28,972 nt of DNA, taken from positions 1 to 28,972 of IMG/VR virus record IMGVR_UViG_3300042542_004592; one strand, 5' to 3'. Positions 1 through 8,720 of the stretch are shown here, in pieces. Origin of the DNA: a virus. The notes under the pieces are model-generated. The model saw only the letters and a list, made by a program, of their open reading frames with translations. It was not told the DNA's origin and searched no databases. Position 1 is the stretch's first letter, and the number at the start of each line of letters is the position of its first letter. The translations under genes were made by a program, and so were the position numbers.

Positions 1-779
1 CAGGAACAGTTAATGTTTCTGGTTCGATAGTCACAGCTAATCTCTCGAACAATCCATACTTCTTAGCCAATGTGTTTCCAAACGACATTGTCACTGTTAA
101 TGCAGAATCGCGAAATGTTGTTACTGTTTCGTCAACGCAGCTCTCGTTGAATGCTGCTGTAAATAGTGCAGCTTGCACTCAAACTGCAGTAATTACTCGC
201 TCAAATGCTGAGTTTAATATTCAGTTCTCTCCTCATGGTGGTCATGGATCTAATCCATTCGAGGAACTAGGGTGTCACACCTTAATGATTTCTACGGAAT
301 TGGTTAGATCCGAAAACGAAACAATTCCAGTAAGTCAGGTCGCCCAACTATTTGACTTTAATCAAGTTTCGATCATCCAGGATCCAATATATCGATTTGC
401 GAATAATACGACTCAATACGCAAATTCTAACAATTTAAGAGCAACGACTCGTTTGTTTGTTGCTGATCCAGGTGTATCGAACTTCGTGCAAGACGAAACT
501 GTTTATGTTGGTTCTACCGTTATCAATGCATCTGGTGTTGCTAATGTTGCTCACTGGGATCCAAACGATAACTTTTTGTATATAAATAATATAACTGGTA
601 CTTTTGCCGTCCAAGAAGCGATAAAAGGCGAATCTTCAGGGATTTCTATTCCAATCATAGAAATTGCCAACTCGGAAATTAAGTCATTTAGTGGTACTTT
701 GTTATATACTGAGAATCGCAAAAATGTTGTTCGACTAGACAATCAGATCGACCAGATTAAAATTATCCTATCATTCTAG
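1..779 (+). CDS. Baseplate wedge subunit gp8-like protein, C-terminal part (5' truncated)
   Basis: The reading frame is open from the left edge (first whole codon at position 3) to a TAG at 777-779, so the true start lies outside the window. The GTG at 72 is only an internal codon. The visible part is about 258 residues. It contains a PHGGHGSNPFEELG segment, a run about removing a non-zero 'I..DP' and 'ANSNNLRATT' stretch, and a C-terminus of the type LLYTENR...DQIDQIKIILSF. These match my memory of T4-like gp8 homologues, which form part of the baseplate wedge with gp6, gp7 and gp10. The position directly upstream of a DUF4815 tail gene fits that role. The assignment rests on remembered family patterns, not on a search. 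No signal peptide, membrane segment or coiled coil is apparent in the visible part. Confidence 0.6.
   Translation, partial: GTVNVSGSIVTANLSNNPYFLANVFPNDIVTVNAESRNVVTVSSTQLSLNAAVNSAACTQTAVITRSNAEFNIQFSPHGGHGSNPFEELGCHTLMISTELVRSENETIPVSQVAQLFDFNQVSIIQDPIYRFANNTTQYANSNNLRATTRLFVADPGVSNFVQDETVYVGSTVINASGVANVAHWDPNDNFLYINNITGTFAVQEAIKGESSGISIPIIEIANSEIKSFSGTLLYTENRKNVVRLDNQIDQIKIILSF
581..588 (+). promoter_or_regulatory. Possible T4-type late promoter inside the gp8-like gene
   Basis: The octamer TATAAATA, identical to the T4 late promoter core recognised by gp55-type sigma factors, lies about 200 bases before the DUF4815 gene start. It falls within coding sequence (codons for Tyr-Ile-Asn), so it could be chance in AT-rich DNA. 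It could serve the downstream tail genes, which have no other promoter-like sequence close to them. Confidence 0.3.
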
Positions 780-789
780 GTAAAAAGAC

Positions 790-3700
790 ATGGAATTTAA
801 TATTGAACCGTATTATGATGATTTTGATGATAATGCGCGAGATAATAACTATATGCGCATTCTCTTCAAGCCAGGAAAGGCAGTCCAGGCTCGTGAACTC
901 ACACAGATGCAGTCTATTCTGCAAAATCAGATTAAGCAATTCGGTGACCATGTTTTCCAAGACGGTTCCCCAGTTATTGGTGGTAATTTAACTCTCGATA
1001 ACAAAGTTCGACACATCAAGCTCCTAGAAACTTTTAATAATGTCGATATTGAAATCGAAGATTTTGATCGCAAGGTTGTTCGAAACACTTCAGGATCAGT
1101 TCAAGCAAAAGTTCTTGCAACATACTTTCCAACCGACGGCATTCCTACTCTTGTTGTTAAGTATTTGACTGGTCTTGAATTCCAAGACGGTGATGTGATT
1201 AAAATTGCTGGATCAACCACACAAGCCCAGTTAATTGCTTCTAACGCTAGTGGTCAAGCCACAGTTGTTTCTATTAACGAAGGTGTGTTCTATGTCGACG
1301 GATTCTTTGTTCAAGTCTCTGATCAGACAGTTGTCGCAGCGGCTTATGATGTAACTGCGAATGTTAAGATCGGACTTGAGATTAATGATACAATTGTTGA
1401 TAGTGAAATTGATACGACCCTATTAGATCCTGCTCAAGGATCATTTAACTATCAGGCTCCAGGCGGCGATCGCTATCAGTTTAATCTAACACTCTCAACT
1501 CGCCCACTTGATTCTATCATTGACGAAGCGCAATTTTTTGAATTAATGCGTCTTGAAAATGGTATTATCACCAAACAAGTCAAATATCCAATCTATGCAG
1601 AGTTAGAAAAAACTCTTGCTCGTCGCACCTTCGACGAATCTGGTGACTATACTGTTCGCCCATTCCGCGCATCCGTAATGGATGGCACTGATGCAAATAA
1701 CTATACAATCATCATTGAGCCAGGAAAAGCATATGTTAAGGGTTTTGAGTTCGAAACCCTCGGACAAGTTAAGATTGATGTTGAAAAACCAAGAAGCGCA
1801 GCTGATGTAAAATCAATCGTTGATGTTGATGTTGATACCTCTTCTGGAAATTATCTTTATGTGACATCTATCGTCTCTCCAGGACAAGGCAATGCATTTA
1901 TTAACATTGCTGCCATGGAAAAGGTTGATATTCACTGCGGTACTGCAACACAAATCAATGTCGGTCTCGGCAGTTCTGCTGCAAATGGATTTATCTATCA
2001 GAATACAAAAATTGGTACAGCAAGAGTTCGCGACTTTGTTCGCGAAGATAATAGCACTGAATCAATTGTCGACAGTAATGGTATATACAGAATTTATTTG
2101 ACAGATGTTAATATTGTCCCTAAAGTGTTGCGTGCCGCTGGAACACACACTTCAAGTACGATCAATGTTGCCTCTGGTCAATTTATGCCGAGAACAAATG
2201 GATTGTATTCGAATGTTTCACTAACAATTCTTCCAATTAAACTAGATGCAGTTGATAATGTTTATGCAGCATATGCTAACGCATTTAATGTGAATGCAAA
2301 CGCTAGTGGAACATTTGCAGGTAAGATCTCTGTTGGTGATATTATTCGTGTTGGCGACTTTGCAAAAGAAGTTGTTAGAGTTGATACAGGAAATCTCGTC
2401 GTTAACTCAATATTCTCTTATGCATTGGCAAACTCTGCATCAAATCCACTGCTTGCATATAAACAAACTGCACACACACAAAATGTTGGTGGGCAAACAA
2501 GAACTATTGCAAACTCGTGGTGGCAATCAAATTATGCCACTCTTCAATTAGATCGTCCATTTGATAATCTAGGTGTGCCAGATTCAAATACGGTATTCCA
2601 ATTAAACTTTGGTGTAGATGACGCTGAGTGTATAGTTTCTGGTCTTGCCGTCGCAAATTCATTGCTTGCAAATGTTAATACAGCAATGAATGTTGCCATT
2701 GATTCGAAACTCATCAGCGGCGATGTTGTATTGTCTGAACCACAAGACAAGGTGTTCATTTACCAGCTTCCTGGAACATTTGTTGCAAGAACATCAATCA
2801 ATAATGTTGATTATGAGCACGACAAGGCTATTTTAAATAAAACAGTTTCGGTCGGTTCTCCTGGTGTCTTCATTATCGGTGCAGGTGATCTCTCAACAGC
2901 AACAATTCCGTGGTCAGGAACAACAAGCTCTATTCGTCAAAACCTTGTGATTGCAGTTCGCGATAATGGTGGTTCAACTACTCCGAATGGTGCAATATTA
3001 AATCTTACATCAGCGAATGTGACTGTCACATCAAGCCAGATTACAATTGATACTGGTGATGCTTTATTACAATCAATTGATGCAATTATTCGTGTTAAGG
3101 TTAATGATGCTGAAGATCTAATTCGCACAAAGACATATTATGCAGATTCCTCTTTTAGCGCAGATCCGTTCACATACCCATCATCAAACGCTAGTCAAAA
3201 TACTGAGGTTTCCATAACAAATCTTGGACATGTTGCATCACTAAATCTTGCAAATGGTTTAATTTGGCTTTCAAATCCAACATATAACGCTGTCCGTCCA
3301 GGCGATTCAATTTCATTGTTCCTTCCAGATGTGGTAAAGGTCAATAAAGTTCTCATGGGCAACACAACGCATTATCCAGATGAGGATAATGTTGAAGACA
3401 TTACTGAAAGATTTGTTTTTGACTATGGTCAGCGCGACGACAAATATGACCATGCAAAAATAATCTTGAAGCAGGGCTACAGTACACCTTCTGGTAAACT
3501 CCTTGTTCATGTAAACTTCTACCACCACATTTATTCTTCTACGAATAAACTATCATTCTTCGGTCCGTCTTCATATGGCGCAGATCAATATGACGATAAT
3601 TTAATTCCAGTATATACAGATACAAATGGAAACATTTTGTATCTACGAGACTGTTTAGATTTCCGTCCATCTCGACCAGTTGGTGATGTTGCAGATACAT

Positions 3701-5292
3701 TCAATGTTCCAAACTTCCCGCAACCAGATTCAACAACTGAGTTGTCATTTAATTATTACCTACCTCGTATTGACAAACTTGTATTGTCAAAAGATAAAGA
3801 GTTCCGAGTAATTAAGGGTAAGTCTGGAGTTATTCCATCTATTCCAAAGGATGACGATGACGCAATGACCATGTATACATTGCGCTTGCCTCCATATGTT
3901 AATGATGTTCAAGATATTCGAACAGAATATAATGAAAATCGACGCTTTACTATGAAAGACATTTCAAGTATTGATAAAAGAGTACAAAAACTCGAGTTCT
4001 TTGTCTCGCTAAACAATGTTGAAAATCTAGCCATGAATGATAAGACATTGTACGAAGATAACACAGAAAAAGAAAAGTTTGGTATTGTTGGTGAAAACTT
4101 CCGCAACTTCTCGATTGCTGACTTTAAAGATCCAGGATTTAGTTGTGCGCTTGATCAAGGTTTCTTAACACCAAGAACAACTACATTACCGCTTGCATTT
4201 AAGAATAAAGTATTGGCTGATATGAAGTTGAATAAGAAAACAATTTCATTGAACTTCACAGAAACACCAGCAATTTCTCAAAACCTTGTTTCAGATAAGG
4301 CGGTATCTGTACAACCATTCTTGTTTGGTCAGTTCAATGGCATTGTAGAAATGGCTCCAGAAACTGATTTTTGGACTGACAATCAACTCAAGCCAGAAAT
4401 TATTACTGTTCCAGAAAGAGTTCGCATTGAACACACGACAGTAATTAAAGAAACGATTATTGAAAAACAACCACAAATTACAATTGAGCAGATCTTTCCA
4501 ACAAGAAATGTGGAAACGATCATCATTCGTGAACCTGCGGTTCTTCCACCGTCACCTTTACCACCTGATGAGATTATTGTCAAGCATCCACCTCCACCAA
4601 TTATTGTTGATCCACAACCAGTGGAGCCACCTCCACCAGCTCTTCCACCAGAGCCACCACCACTACCATGGGAACCGCCACCACCTCCACCACCTCCACC
4701 AGAGATCATCGATATCGGTGTTCCCCCAGAGGTGCCGATTTGGATTCCAATCGAACCACCACCTCCAGAACCAGAGCCAGTGGTTGTTGTAAAACAGCCA
4801 ATTCGCGCTGGTGGTGGCGGCTGTGTTGTTCTAGAAAGTTTTGTTCCTCTTATTGAGCAAAAACTTTACAATGGTAATCCTGTCACGCAAGCATATATGC
4901 TCATGGATGGTATGGATATTCTTCTTGCTAACGAAGTCTCGCTTGAAACTGTCGTTGGTAAGGTTGTTCACAGCGGAATTGAATGGCAACCATGCGTAAG
5001 AATTACAACTGAATGTGGAACATCTCTCGTCTGCTCAACAACCGCTCCAATACCAACCTTAAATAATGGTGTGATGAAAGCACCAAATTTGATTGGGCAA
5101 ATGATTGGCGTAAATAAAGACAATGAGTCTGCTTGGAAAGAAGTTGTAAGTGTTGAATACCTCGGTGAGAAATTTGTTCGTGGTATCGATACTGGAAACA
5201 ATAGTTTCTGGGCTGGTGAAACTGAGGGAGCATATATTCTCCACCATAATATGCGATTCGAGTATGACGATTTAGAATTTAAAAAGAAATGA
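790..5292 (+). CDS. DUF4815-type tail/baseplate protein with proline-rich linker and C-terminal Hint domain
   Basis: This is a 1500-residue virion protein. Residues 1-80 carry the DUF4815 signature seen in T4-like phages (YYDDFD, ILFKPGKAVQARELTQMQ, LQNQIKQFGDHVFQDGS). The middle is a long series of beta-rich, Asn/Val/Thr-rich segments expected of a baseplate-attached fibre. Residues about 1248-1340 are extremely proline-rich and include nine prolines in a row at 1296-1304. Residues 1345-1487 look like a Hint (hedgehog/intein) fold: GGGG then Cys1345, a CSTTAPIPT block at 1415-1423, a late strand with FWAG, and a terminal His-His-Asn at 1485-1487, followed by 13 residues. The start is ATG at 790, preceded by a CTAGG element. 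The next gene is in the same frame after a single TGA. Structural function is likely; whether the Hint domain cleaves is unknown. Confidence 0.8.
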   Translation: MEFNIEPYYDDFDDNARDNNYMRILFKPGKAVQARELTQMQSILQNQIKQFGDHVFQDGSPVIGGNLTLDNKVRHIKLLETFNNVDIEIEDFDRKVVRNTSGSVQAKVLATYFPTDGIPTLVVKYLTGLEFQDGDVIKIAGSTTQAQLIASNASGQATVVSINEGVFYVDGFFVQVSDQTVVAAAYDVTANVKIGLEINDTIVDSEIDTTLLDPAQGSFNYQAPGGDRYQFNLTLSTRPLDSIIDEAQFFELMRLENGIITKQVKYPIYAELEKTLARRTFDESGDYTVRPFRASVMDGTDANNYTIIIEPGKAYVKGFEFETLGQVKIDVEKPRSAADVKSIVDVDVDTSSGNYLYVTSIVSPGQGNAFINIAAMEKVDIHCGTATQINVGLGSSAANGFIYQNTKIGTARVRDFVREDNSTESIVDSNGIYRIYLTDVNIVPKVLRAAGTHTSSTINVASGQFMPRTNGLYSNVSLTILPIKLDAVDNVYAAYANAFNVNANASGTFAGKISVGDIIRVGDFAKEVVRVDTGNLVVNSIFSYALANSASNPLLAYKQTAHTQNVGGQTRTIANSWWQSNYATLQLDRPFDNLGVPDSNTVFQLNFGVDDAECIVSGLAVANSLLANVNTAMNVAIDSKLISGDVVLSEPQDKVFIYQLPGTFVARTSINNVDYEHDKAILNKTVSVGSPGVFIIGAGDLSTATIPWSGTTSSIRQNLVIAVRDNGGSTTPNGAILNLTSANVTVTSSQITIDTGDALLQSIDAIIRVKVNDAEDLIRTKTYYADSSFSADPFTYPSSNASQNTEVSITNLGHVASLNLANGLIWLSNPTYNAVRPGDSISLFLPDVVKVNKVLMGNTTHYPDEDNVEDITERFVFDYGQRDDKYDHAKIILKQGYSTPSGKLLVHVNFYHHIYSSTNKLSFFGPSSYGADQYDDNLIPVYTDTNGNILYLRDCLDFRPSRPVGDVADTFNVPNFPQPDSTTELSFNYYLPRIDKLVLSKDKEFRVIKGKSGVIPSIPKDDDDAMTMYTLRLPPYVNDVQDIRTEYNENRRFTMKDISSIDKRVQKLEFFVSLNNVENLAMNDKTLYEDNTEKEKFGIVGENFRNFSIADFKDPGFSCALDQGFLTPRTTTLPLAFKNKVLADMKLNKKTISLNFTETPAISQNLVSDKAVSVQPFLFGQFNGIVEMAPETDFWTDNQLKPEIITVPERVRIEHTTVIKETIIEKQPQITIEQIFPTRNVETIIIREPAVLPPSPLPPDEIIVKHPPPPIIVDPQPVEPPPPALPPEPPPLPWEPPPPPPPPPEIIDIGVPPEVPIWIPIEPPPPEPEPVVVVKQPIRAGGGGCVVLESFVPLIEQKLYNGNPVTQAYMLMDGMDILLANEVSLETVVGKVVHSGIEWQPCVRITTECGTSLVCSTTAPIPTLNNGVMKAPNLIGQMIGVNKDNESAWKEVVSVEYLGEKFVRGIDTGNNSFWAGETEGAYILHHNMRFEYDDLEFKKK
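4822..5250 (+). other. Hint (intein-like) domain coding segment
   Basis: This segment encodes residues 1345-1487 of the DUF4815 protein. It starts with a Cys after four glycines and ends with HHN, as in block A and block G of inteins and BIL domains. About 143 residues is a normal size for a Hint domain without an endonuclease. Two deviations are visible. The block-B position usually held by His (T-x-x-H) appears to be Ala1419 in CSTTAPIP. The residue after the terminal Asn is Met, not Cys, Ser or Thr. Protein splicing is therefore unlikely; N- or C-terminal self-cleavage, or a purely structural role, remain possible. Confidence 0.65.
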
Positions 5293-5310
5293 TTTCTAGG
5301 AAAAAAGAAC

Positions 5311-8300
5311 ATGATTAAAACAGAGTTTGGAACAGTAGTTGTCGATACAAATCTTGTGCCATATATGCGCACAAGAGATATCGAATTTACTGGTAGAAAT
5401 CTAAAGCCAGGTAAGATAGCATCAATCTTTTTTGATGACATTGCAGTAAATCGATTTTGTCAGGTTGCAAATAAGATAGAAATTGACGCAAAGAAAGTTA
5501 TTGCTTTCTCGTCAAATTCTTCTACTGCACCTACTTCTGGGCAGATAGTTTACCAAGGAACTTCAAATGCATCAAATACATTTTCTGCAATTGTAGACAC
5601 TTACTTTTCTGGAAATAGTTCTTTTGTTCTTCGCTCTCAATCAGGCAATTTTGACCCTTCTGCCTCAATTTTCGTTGAGAATGGATCTTCTGTCACATAT
5701 GCAAATCTATCAATTATCAGTGCTACTGAATATGATAATTCTGACTCTTTCTATCCAGGCGAGGGTGTAATCGCTACTGGTGCATTAGGCGACAAAGTGT
5801 TTGCGAAAGTTATCGCAACAAGCGGTGACGATGTTGTTTATCTAAATCAAAATTTCCACAACTTAAATGTTGTGGCGACTTCTGGATCAACTCTAGCAGA
5901 TTACTCATCAAAGTTTAGAGTTGGTGACCTCGTATATCAAACAGCTGATGGTGCAGCAAGATATGATCTTGCAGCATTCCGTGCACATATTGAGTATATT
6001 AATTTAACAGACGGAAGAATTGCTTTAAGACCAATTGATGGCTATATGCTTGCCAATGCTACAAGCACAAGCACGAATGCAAATGTCAGATTGTGGTGTA
6101 TTACTGATACTGCTTCACCAAAACCACTTCATATTCAAACATTTAATGAAACAGGATTCCCAGTTGGTTCTTATGTTAAGAGTGTTGCAAACTCTGCAAA
6201 TATTAAGATCACATCATACACTCATACCTCTGGTGTTCTTGCAAATACATTAAATTCTGGATTGACGCAAGTATTGCTTCCAACCAGTGCAAACACCTCA
6301 GGTGCTGCTGGCAATTTGATTTACTTTACTTCTGGAACATCAGCTGGATCTTTAAAACTAATTACAGCTGTAAGTGGAAGAACTGTAACTCTTGATTCAG
6401 CACTTGACCTAGATTACTCTTCAAATACACATTATTCTATCGGCAACTTTGTTGTCGATGACACCAGCTGTTTAGCTGGCGTGTTTCAGGTTCCAGCATT
6501 CCCTGGATTTAAATTTAAGACAGGTAATCGTGTTCTAACAATTACTGATACTTCTACAGTTAATGATCCAGATTACGCAATGCGTGCCGCTGGTTCGTTT
6601 ATGTCGAGTGGTATTCTAAAAACAACACAGCGAATTCAAACAACACCAACACTTCAGCCAATGCCTGAGGTTGATGCTGATGCACTAATTCGTCCTGTTG
6701 CTCCGTCAGAGCGATCATATAATAGTGATGCTGTAAAGAATCCAACAACTGCGTCTACTGGATCAACGACACCTCGTATTAATCTTGGCGATGGTTTGTC
6801 TCAGACATTCTTTACACCAAAACCAAAAATTAATGCGAATAAACAAGACTACGGTATGTTCGTAACTTCTGTAGATCTATTCTTTAAGAGCAAGCCATTG
6901 ACATCACTTGGTTCAATGCAGCTTCCAATTACATTGAAGATTGCAGAAGTTCAAAATGGTTATCCAACAAAGAACTATCTTGCCGCTAAAACAATTCAGT
7001 GTAAAGATGTTAAGATTTCTAATGTTCCAAGCACAGGAAACTCAGCAACGGTTACAAAGTTTACTTTCGATGATCCAGTGTTCTTAGAACCATCTCGAGA
7101 ATACGCACTCGTTCTTGGATCTGACTCTCCAGATTATGAGGTATTCATTGCAGAAATTGGTGCCGATGTTCTTGGTGTAACACCAGCTCGACGCATTTCT
7201 GAACAGCCATATGCTGGTTCATTCTTCCGCTCACAAAACTCATCAACTTGGACACCATATCAAAATCAAGATTTGATGTTTGTGATTAATAAGGCTGTAT
7301 TCCACAACTCTGGTGATGGTACTGCTCAGTTTGCGCTAGACTCTGCTCCAGAAGCAAACAACTATGTTGATAAAGTTATTTTGCTTGCTTCTGATCTTGA
7401 TTTCCCTGTTACCGATCTTTCATATAGCCTCCGTGGAATATATGCAAATGGTAGCGGCACAACTCAAGAGGGTGCAAGCGGTGTTGAATTGACTAAATTC
7501 TCGCCACTTGAATATGGCGCATTACTTGATAAGTCAAATAAGACTTCTATCAATCGCCGTAAGTTGCTCAAGGGAGATGCAAATAGTTTTATATTGAGTT
7601 TAACGATGTCTACACCAGACCCAGACATTTCGCCAATTGTAAACATTGAAAGACTTGGTTTGACAGCATCGAAGTATCTCGTCGATAATGCAGGTATCCC
7701 AAATACAACCATCTCTCTATTAGGTTATGGTACTGGATATAATGCAACAATAACTGCAGCAAATGTTTCTAATGCACAAGAAAATGTATTTGGAACTAGT
7801 GTTTCTACACTAGTAACAAATGCTGCACTATATCGCCAATATATCTTTGCTAATAACGCAACTATTGGTTTCTATGCAATCAATATTGCTGGTGGCGGTG
7901 GCTCTGGTGCAACTGGTTTCGCTGTTGCAAATACTGACGGTCAAAATACTGTCAACTACGTTGTTATTACCGATCCAGGCAGTGGCTATCTAACTACTCC
8001 AACAATTCAAATCGTATCTGGTAATGCTACACCAAACGCGAATGCAACAGCAGTTATTGCTGGCGAGACAGGTAAGTCTGGCGGTAATATTCAAGCCAAA
8101 TATATTAGTCGCGAAATCGTTCTTGAAGATGGATTCGAGTCTGGTGACATGAGAGTGTTTATGGACGCAATTCGCCCAACAGGAACAGATATTAATGTTT
8201 ATTATAAGGTTAAGTCTGTAGAAGATAACGATCGTTTTGCAGATAAGAGCTGGCAGTTAATGCAAAAGGTAAAAAATACATTTTCTAAGAGCGCAAGATC

Positions 8301-8487
8301 TTTAATTGGATTAGAGTTTAGACCAGATCTGCTTGAAAATAGACTCGCTTATGTCGAAAATGGAACAACTTATCCGCTCGGCGGTAAATTTAAGTCGTTT
8401 GCTGTTAAGGTCGTCTTAACAACAACCGATGCATCATTAGTACCAAAGATTAGAAATCTTCGTGTGATTGCAACTCCAGAGGGTTAA
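5311..8487 (+). CDS. Large tail/fibre structural protein (T4-like, DUF4815-associated type)
   Basis: This 1058-residue protein starts with a segment (IPYMR-like VPYMRTRDIEFTGRNLKPG, then FFDD) that I recall from big tail proteins of T4-like cyanophages. Residues about 399-412 hold FKFKTGNRVLTITD, related to the RFRTG-type motif of those proteins. Residues about 491-700 form a jelly-roll-like module beginning LGDGLSQTFFTPKP. The C-terminus (DGFESGDMRVFMDAIRPTG, then INVYYKV and VPKIRNLRVIATP) also matches that group. A glycine-rich turn lies near residues 860-880. Start ATG 5311 is preceded by TTCTAGGAAAAAAGAAC. The gene is in frame with the previous one, separated only by TGA and six sense codons, so the two may once have been, or may by readthrough be, one polypeptide. 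It is probably a baseplate or proximal fibre component. Confidence 0.7.
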   Translation: MIKTEFGTVVVDTNLVPYMRTRDIEFTGRNLKPGKIASIFFDDIAVNRFCQVANKIEIDAKKVIAFSSNSSTAPTSGQIVYQGTSNASNTFSAIVDTYFSGNSSFVLRSQSGNFDPSASIFVENGSSVTYANLSIISATEYDNSDSFYPGEGVIATGALGDKVFAKVIATSGDDVVYLNQNFHNLNVVATSGSTLADYSSKFRVGDLVYQTADGAARYDLAAFRAHIEYINLTDGRIALRPIDGYMLANATSTSTNANVRLWCITDTASPKPLHIQTFNETGFPVGSYVKSVANSANIKITSYTHTSGVLANTLNSGLTQVLLPTSANTSGAAGNLIYFTSGTSAGSLKLITAVSGRTVTLDSALDLDYSSNTHYSIGNFVVDDTSCLAGVFQVPAFPGFKFKTGNRVLTITDTSTVNDPDYAMRAAGSFMSSGILKTTQRIQTTPTLQPMPEVDADALIRPVAPSERSYNSDAVKNPTTASTGSTTPRINLGDGLSQTFFTPKPKINANKQDYGMFVTSVDLFFKSKPLTSLGSMQLPITLKIAEVQNGYPTKNYLAAKTIQCKDVKISNVPSTGNSATVTKFTFDDPVFLEPSREYALVLGSDSPDYEVFIAEIGADVLGVTPARRISEQPYAGSFFRSQNSSTWTPYQNQDLMFVINKAVFHNSGDGTAQFALDSAPEANNYVDKVILLASDLDFPVTDLSYSLRGIYANGSGTTQEGASGVELTKFSPLEYGALLDKSNKTSINRRKLLKGDANSFILSLTMSTPDPDISPIVNIERLGLTASKYLVDNAGIPNTTISLLGYGTGYNATITAANVSNAQENVFGTSVSTLVTNAALYRQYIFANNATIGFYAINIAGGGGSGATGFAVANTDGQNTVNYVVITDPGSGYLTTPTIQIVSGNATPNANATAVIAGETGKSGGNIQAKYISREIVLEDGFESGDMRVFMDAIRPTGTDINVYYKVKSVEDNDRFADKSWQLMQKVKNTFSKSARSLIGLEFRPDLLENRLAYVENGTTYPLGGKFKSFAVKVVLTTTDASLVPKIRNLRVIATPEG

Positions 8488-8490
8488 TTT

Positions 8491-8718
8491 ATGGAAGTCA
8501 GGGCAAGGGTTAAAGAAAATCCTGATTTTGTGAAAGATGAGAGAGGAATTGCGGTTTTAAATACAAACAAAGCAGCTGTCTCAAAACACGAATTAAAGAT
8601 GGCGGAGTTGCGCCGTCAAAAGCAAATAGACGACGACCTAAATAACCTGAAGTCTGAAGTTTCAGACATTAAGGGTATGCTTTCCCAAATTTTAAAAGCC
8701 GTTAGTGGCGAGAAATAG
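8491..8718 (+). CDS. Small coiled-coil protein of unknown function
   Basis: This 75-residue protein has no recognised catalytic motif. Its first half is charged (NPDFVKDERGIAVLNTNKAAV). The second half is a likely coiled coil, with heptad-spaced Leu, Ile and Met in LRRQKQIDDDLNNLKSEV and on to MLSQILKAV. Similar short proteins with an 'NPDLVRDE..GAVINTNK' start are, as I recall, common between tail genes of T4-like cyanophages. It begins 3 bases after the previous stop behind a GAGGG ribosome-binding sequence, and ends 2 bases before the next gene, so it is translated with the tail operon. It may be a small virion or assembly protein, but its function is not known. Confidence 0.7.
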   Translation: MEVRARVKENPDFVKDERGIAVLNTNKAAVSKHELKMAELRRQKQIDDDLNNLKSEVSDIKGMLSQILKAVSGEK

Positions 8719-8720
8719 AC

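Noticed and set aside
72-779. GTG at 72 as the start of the first gene
   Set aside because: The frame is open to the left edge and codes for similar residues upstream, so the gene is simply truncated by the window.
4383-4709. Glycine-rich minus-strand frame
   Set aside because: It is the antisense of the proline-rich linker (CCA/CCT codons read backwards).
4822-5292. Complete, splicing-competent intein
   Set aside because: There is no Cys, Ser or Thr after the terminal HHN and the block-B His is missing; only 13 residues follow, so it is not a normal in-protein intein.
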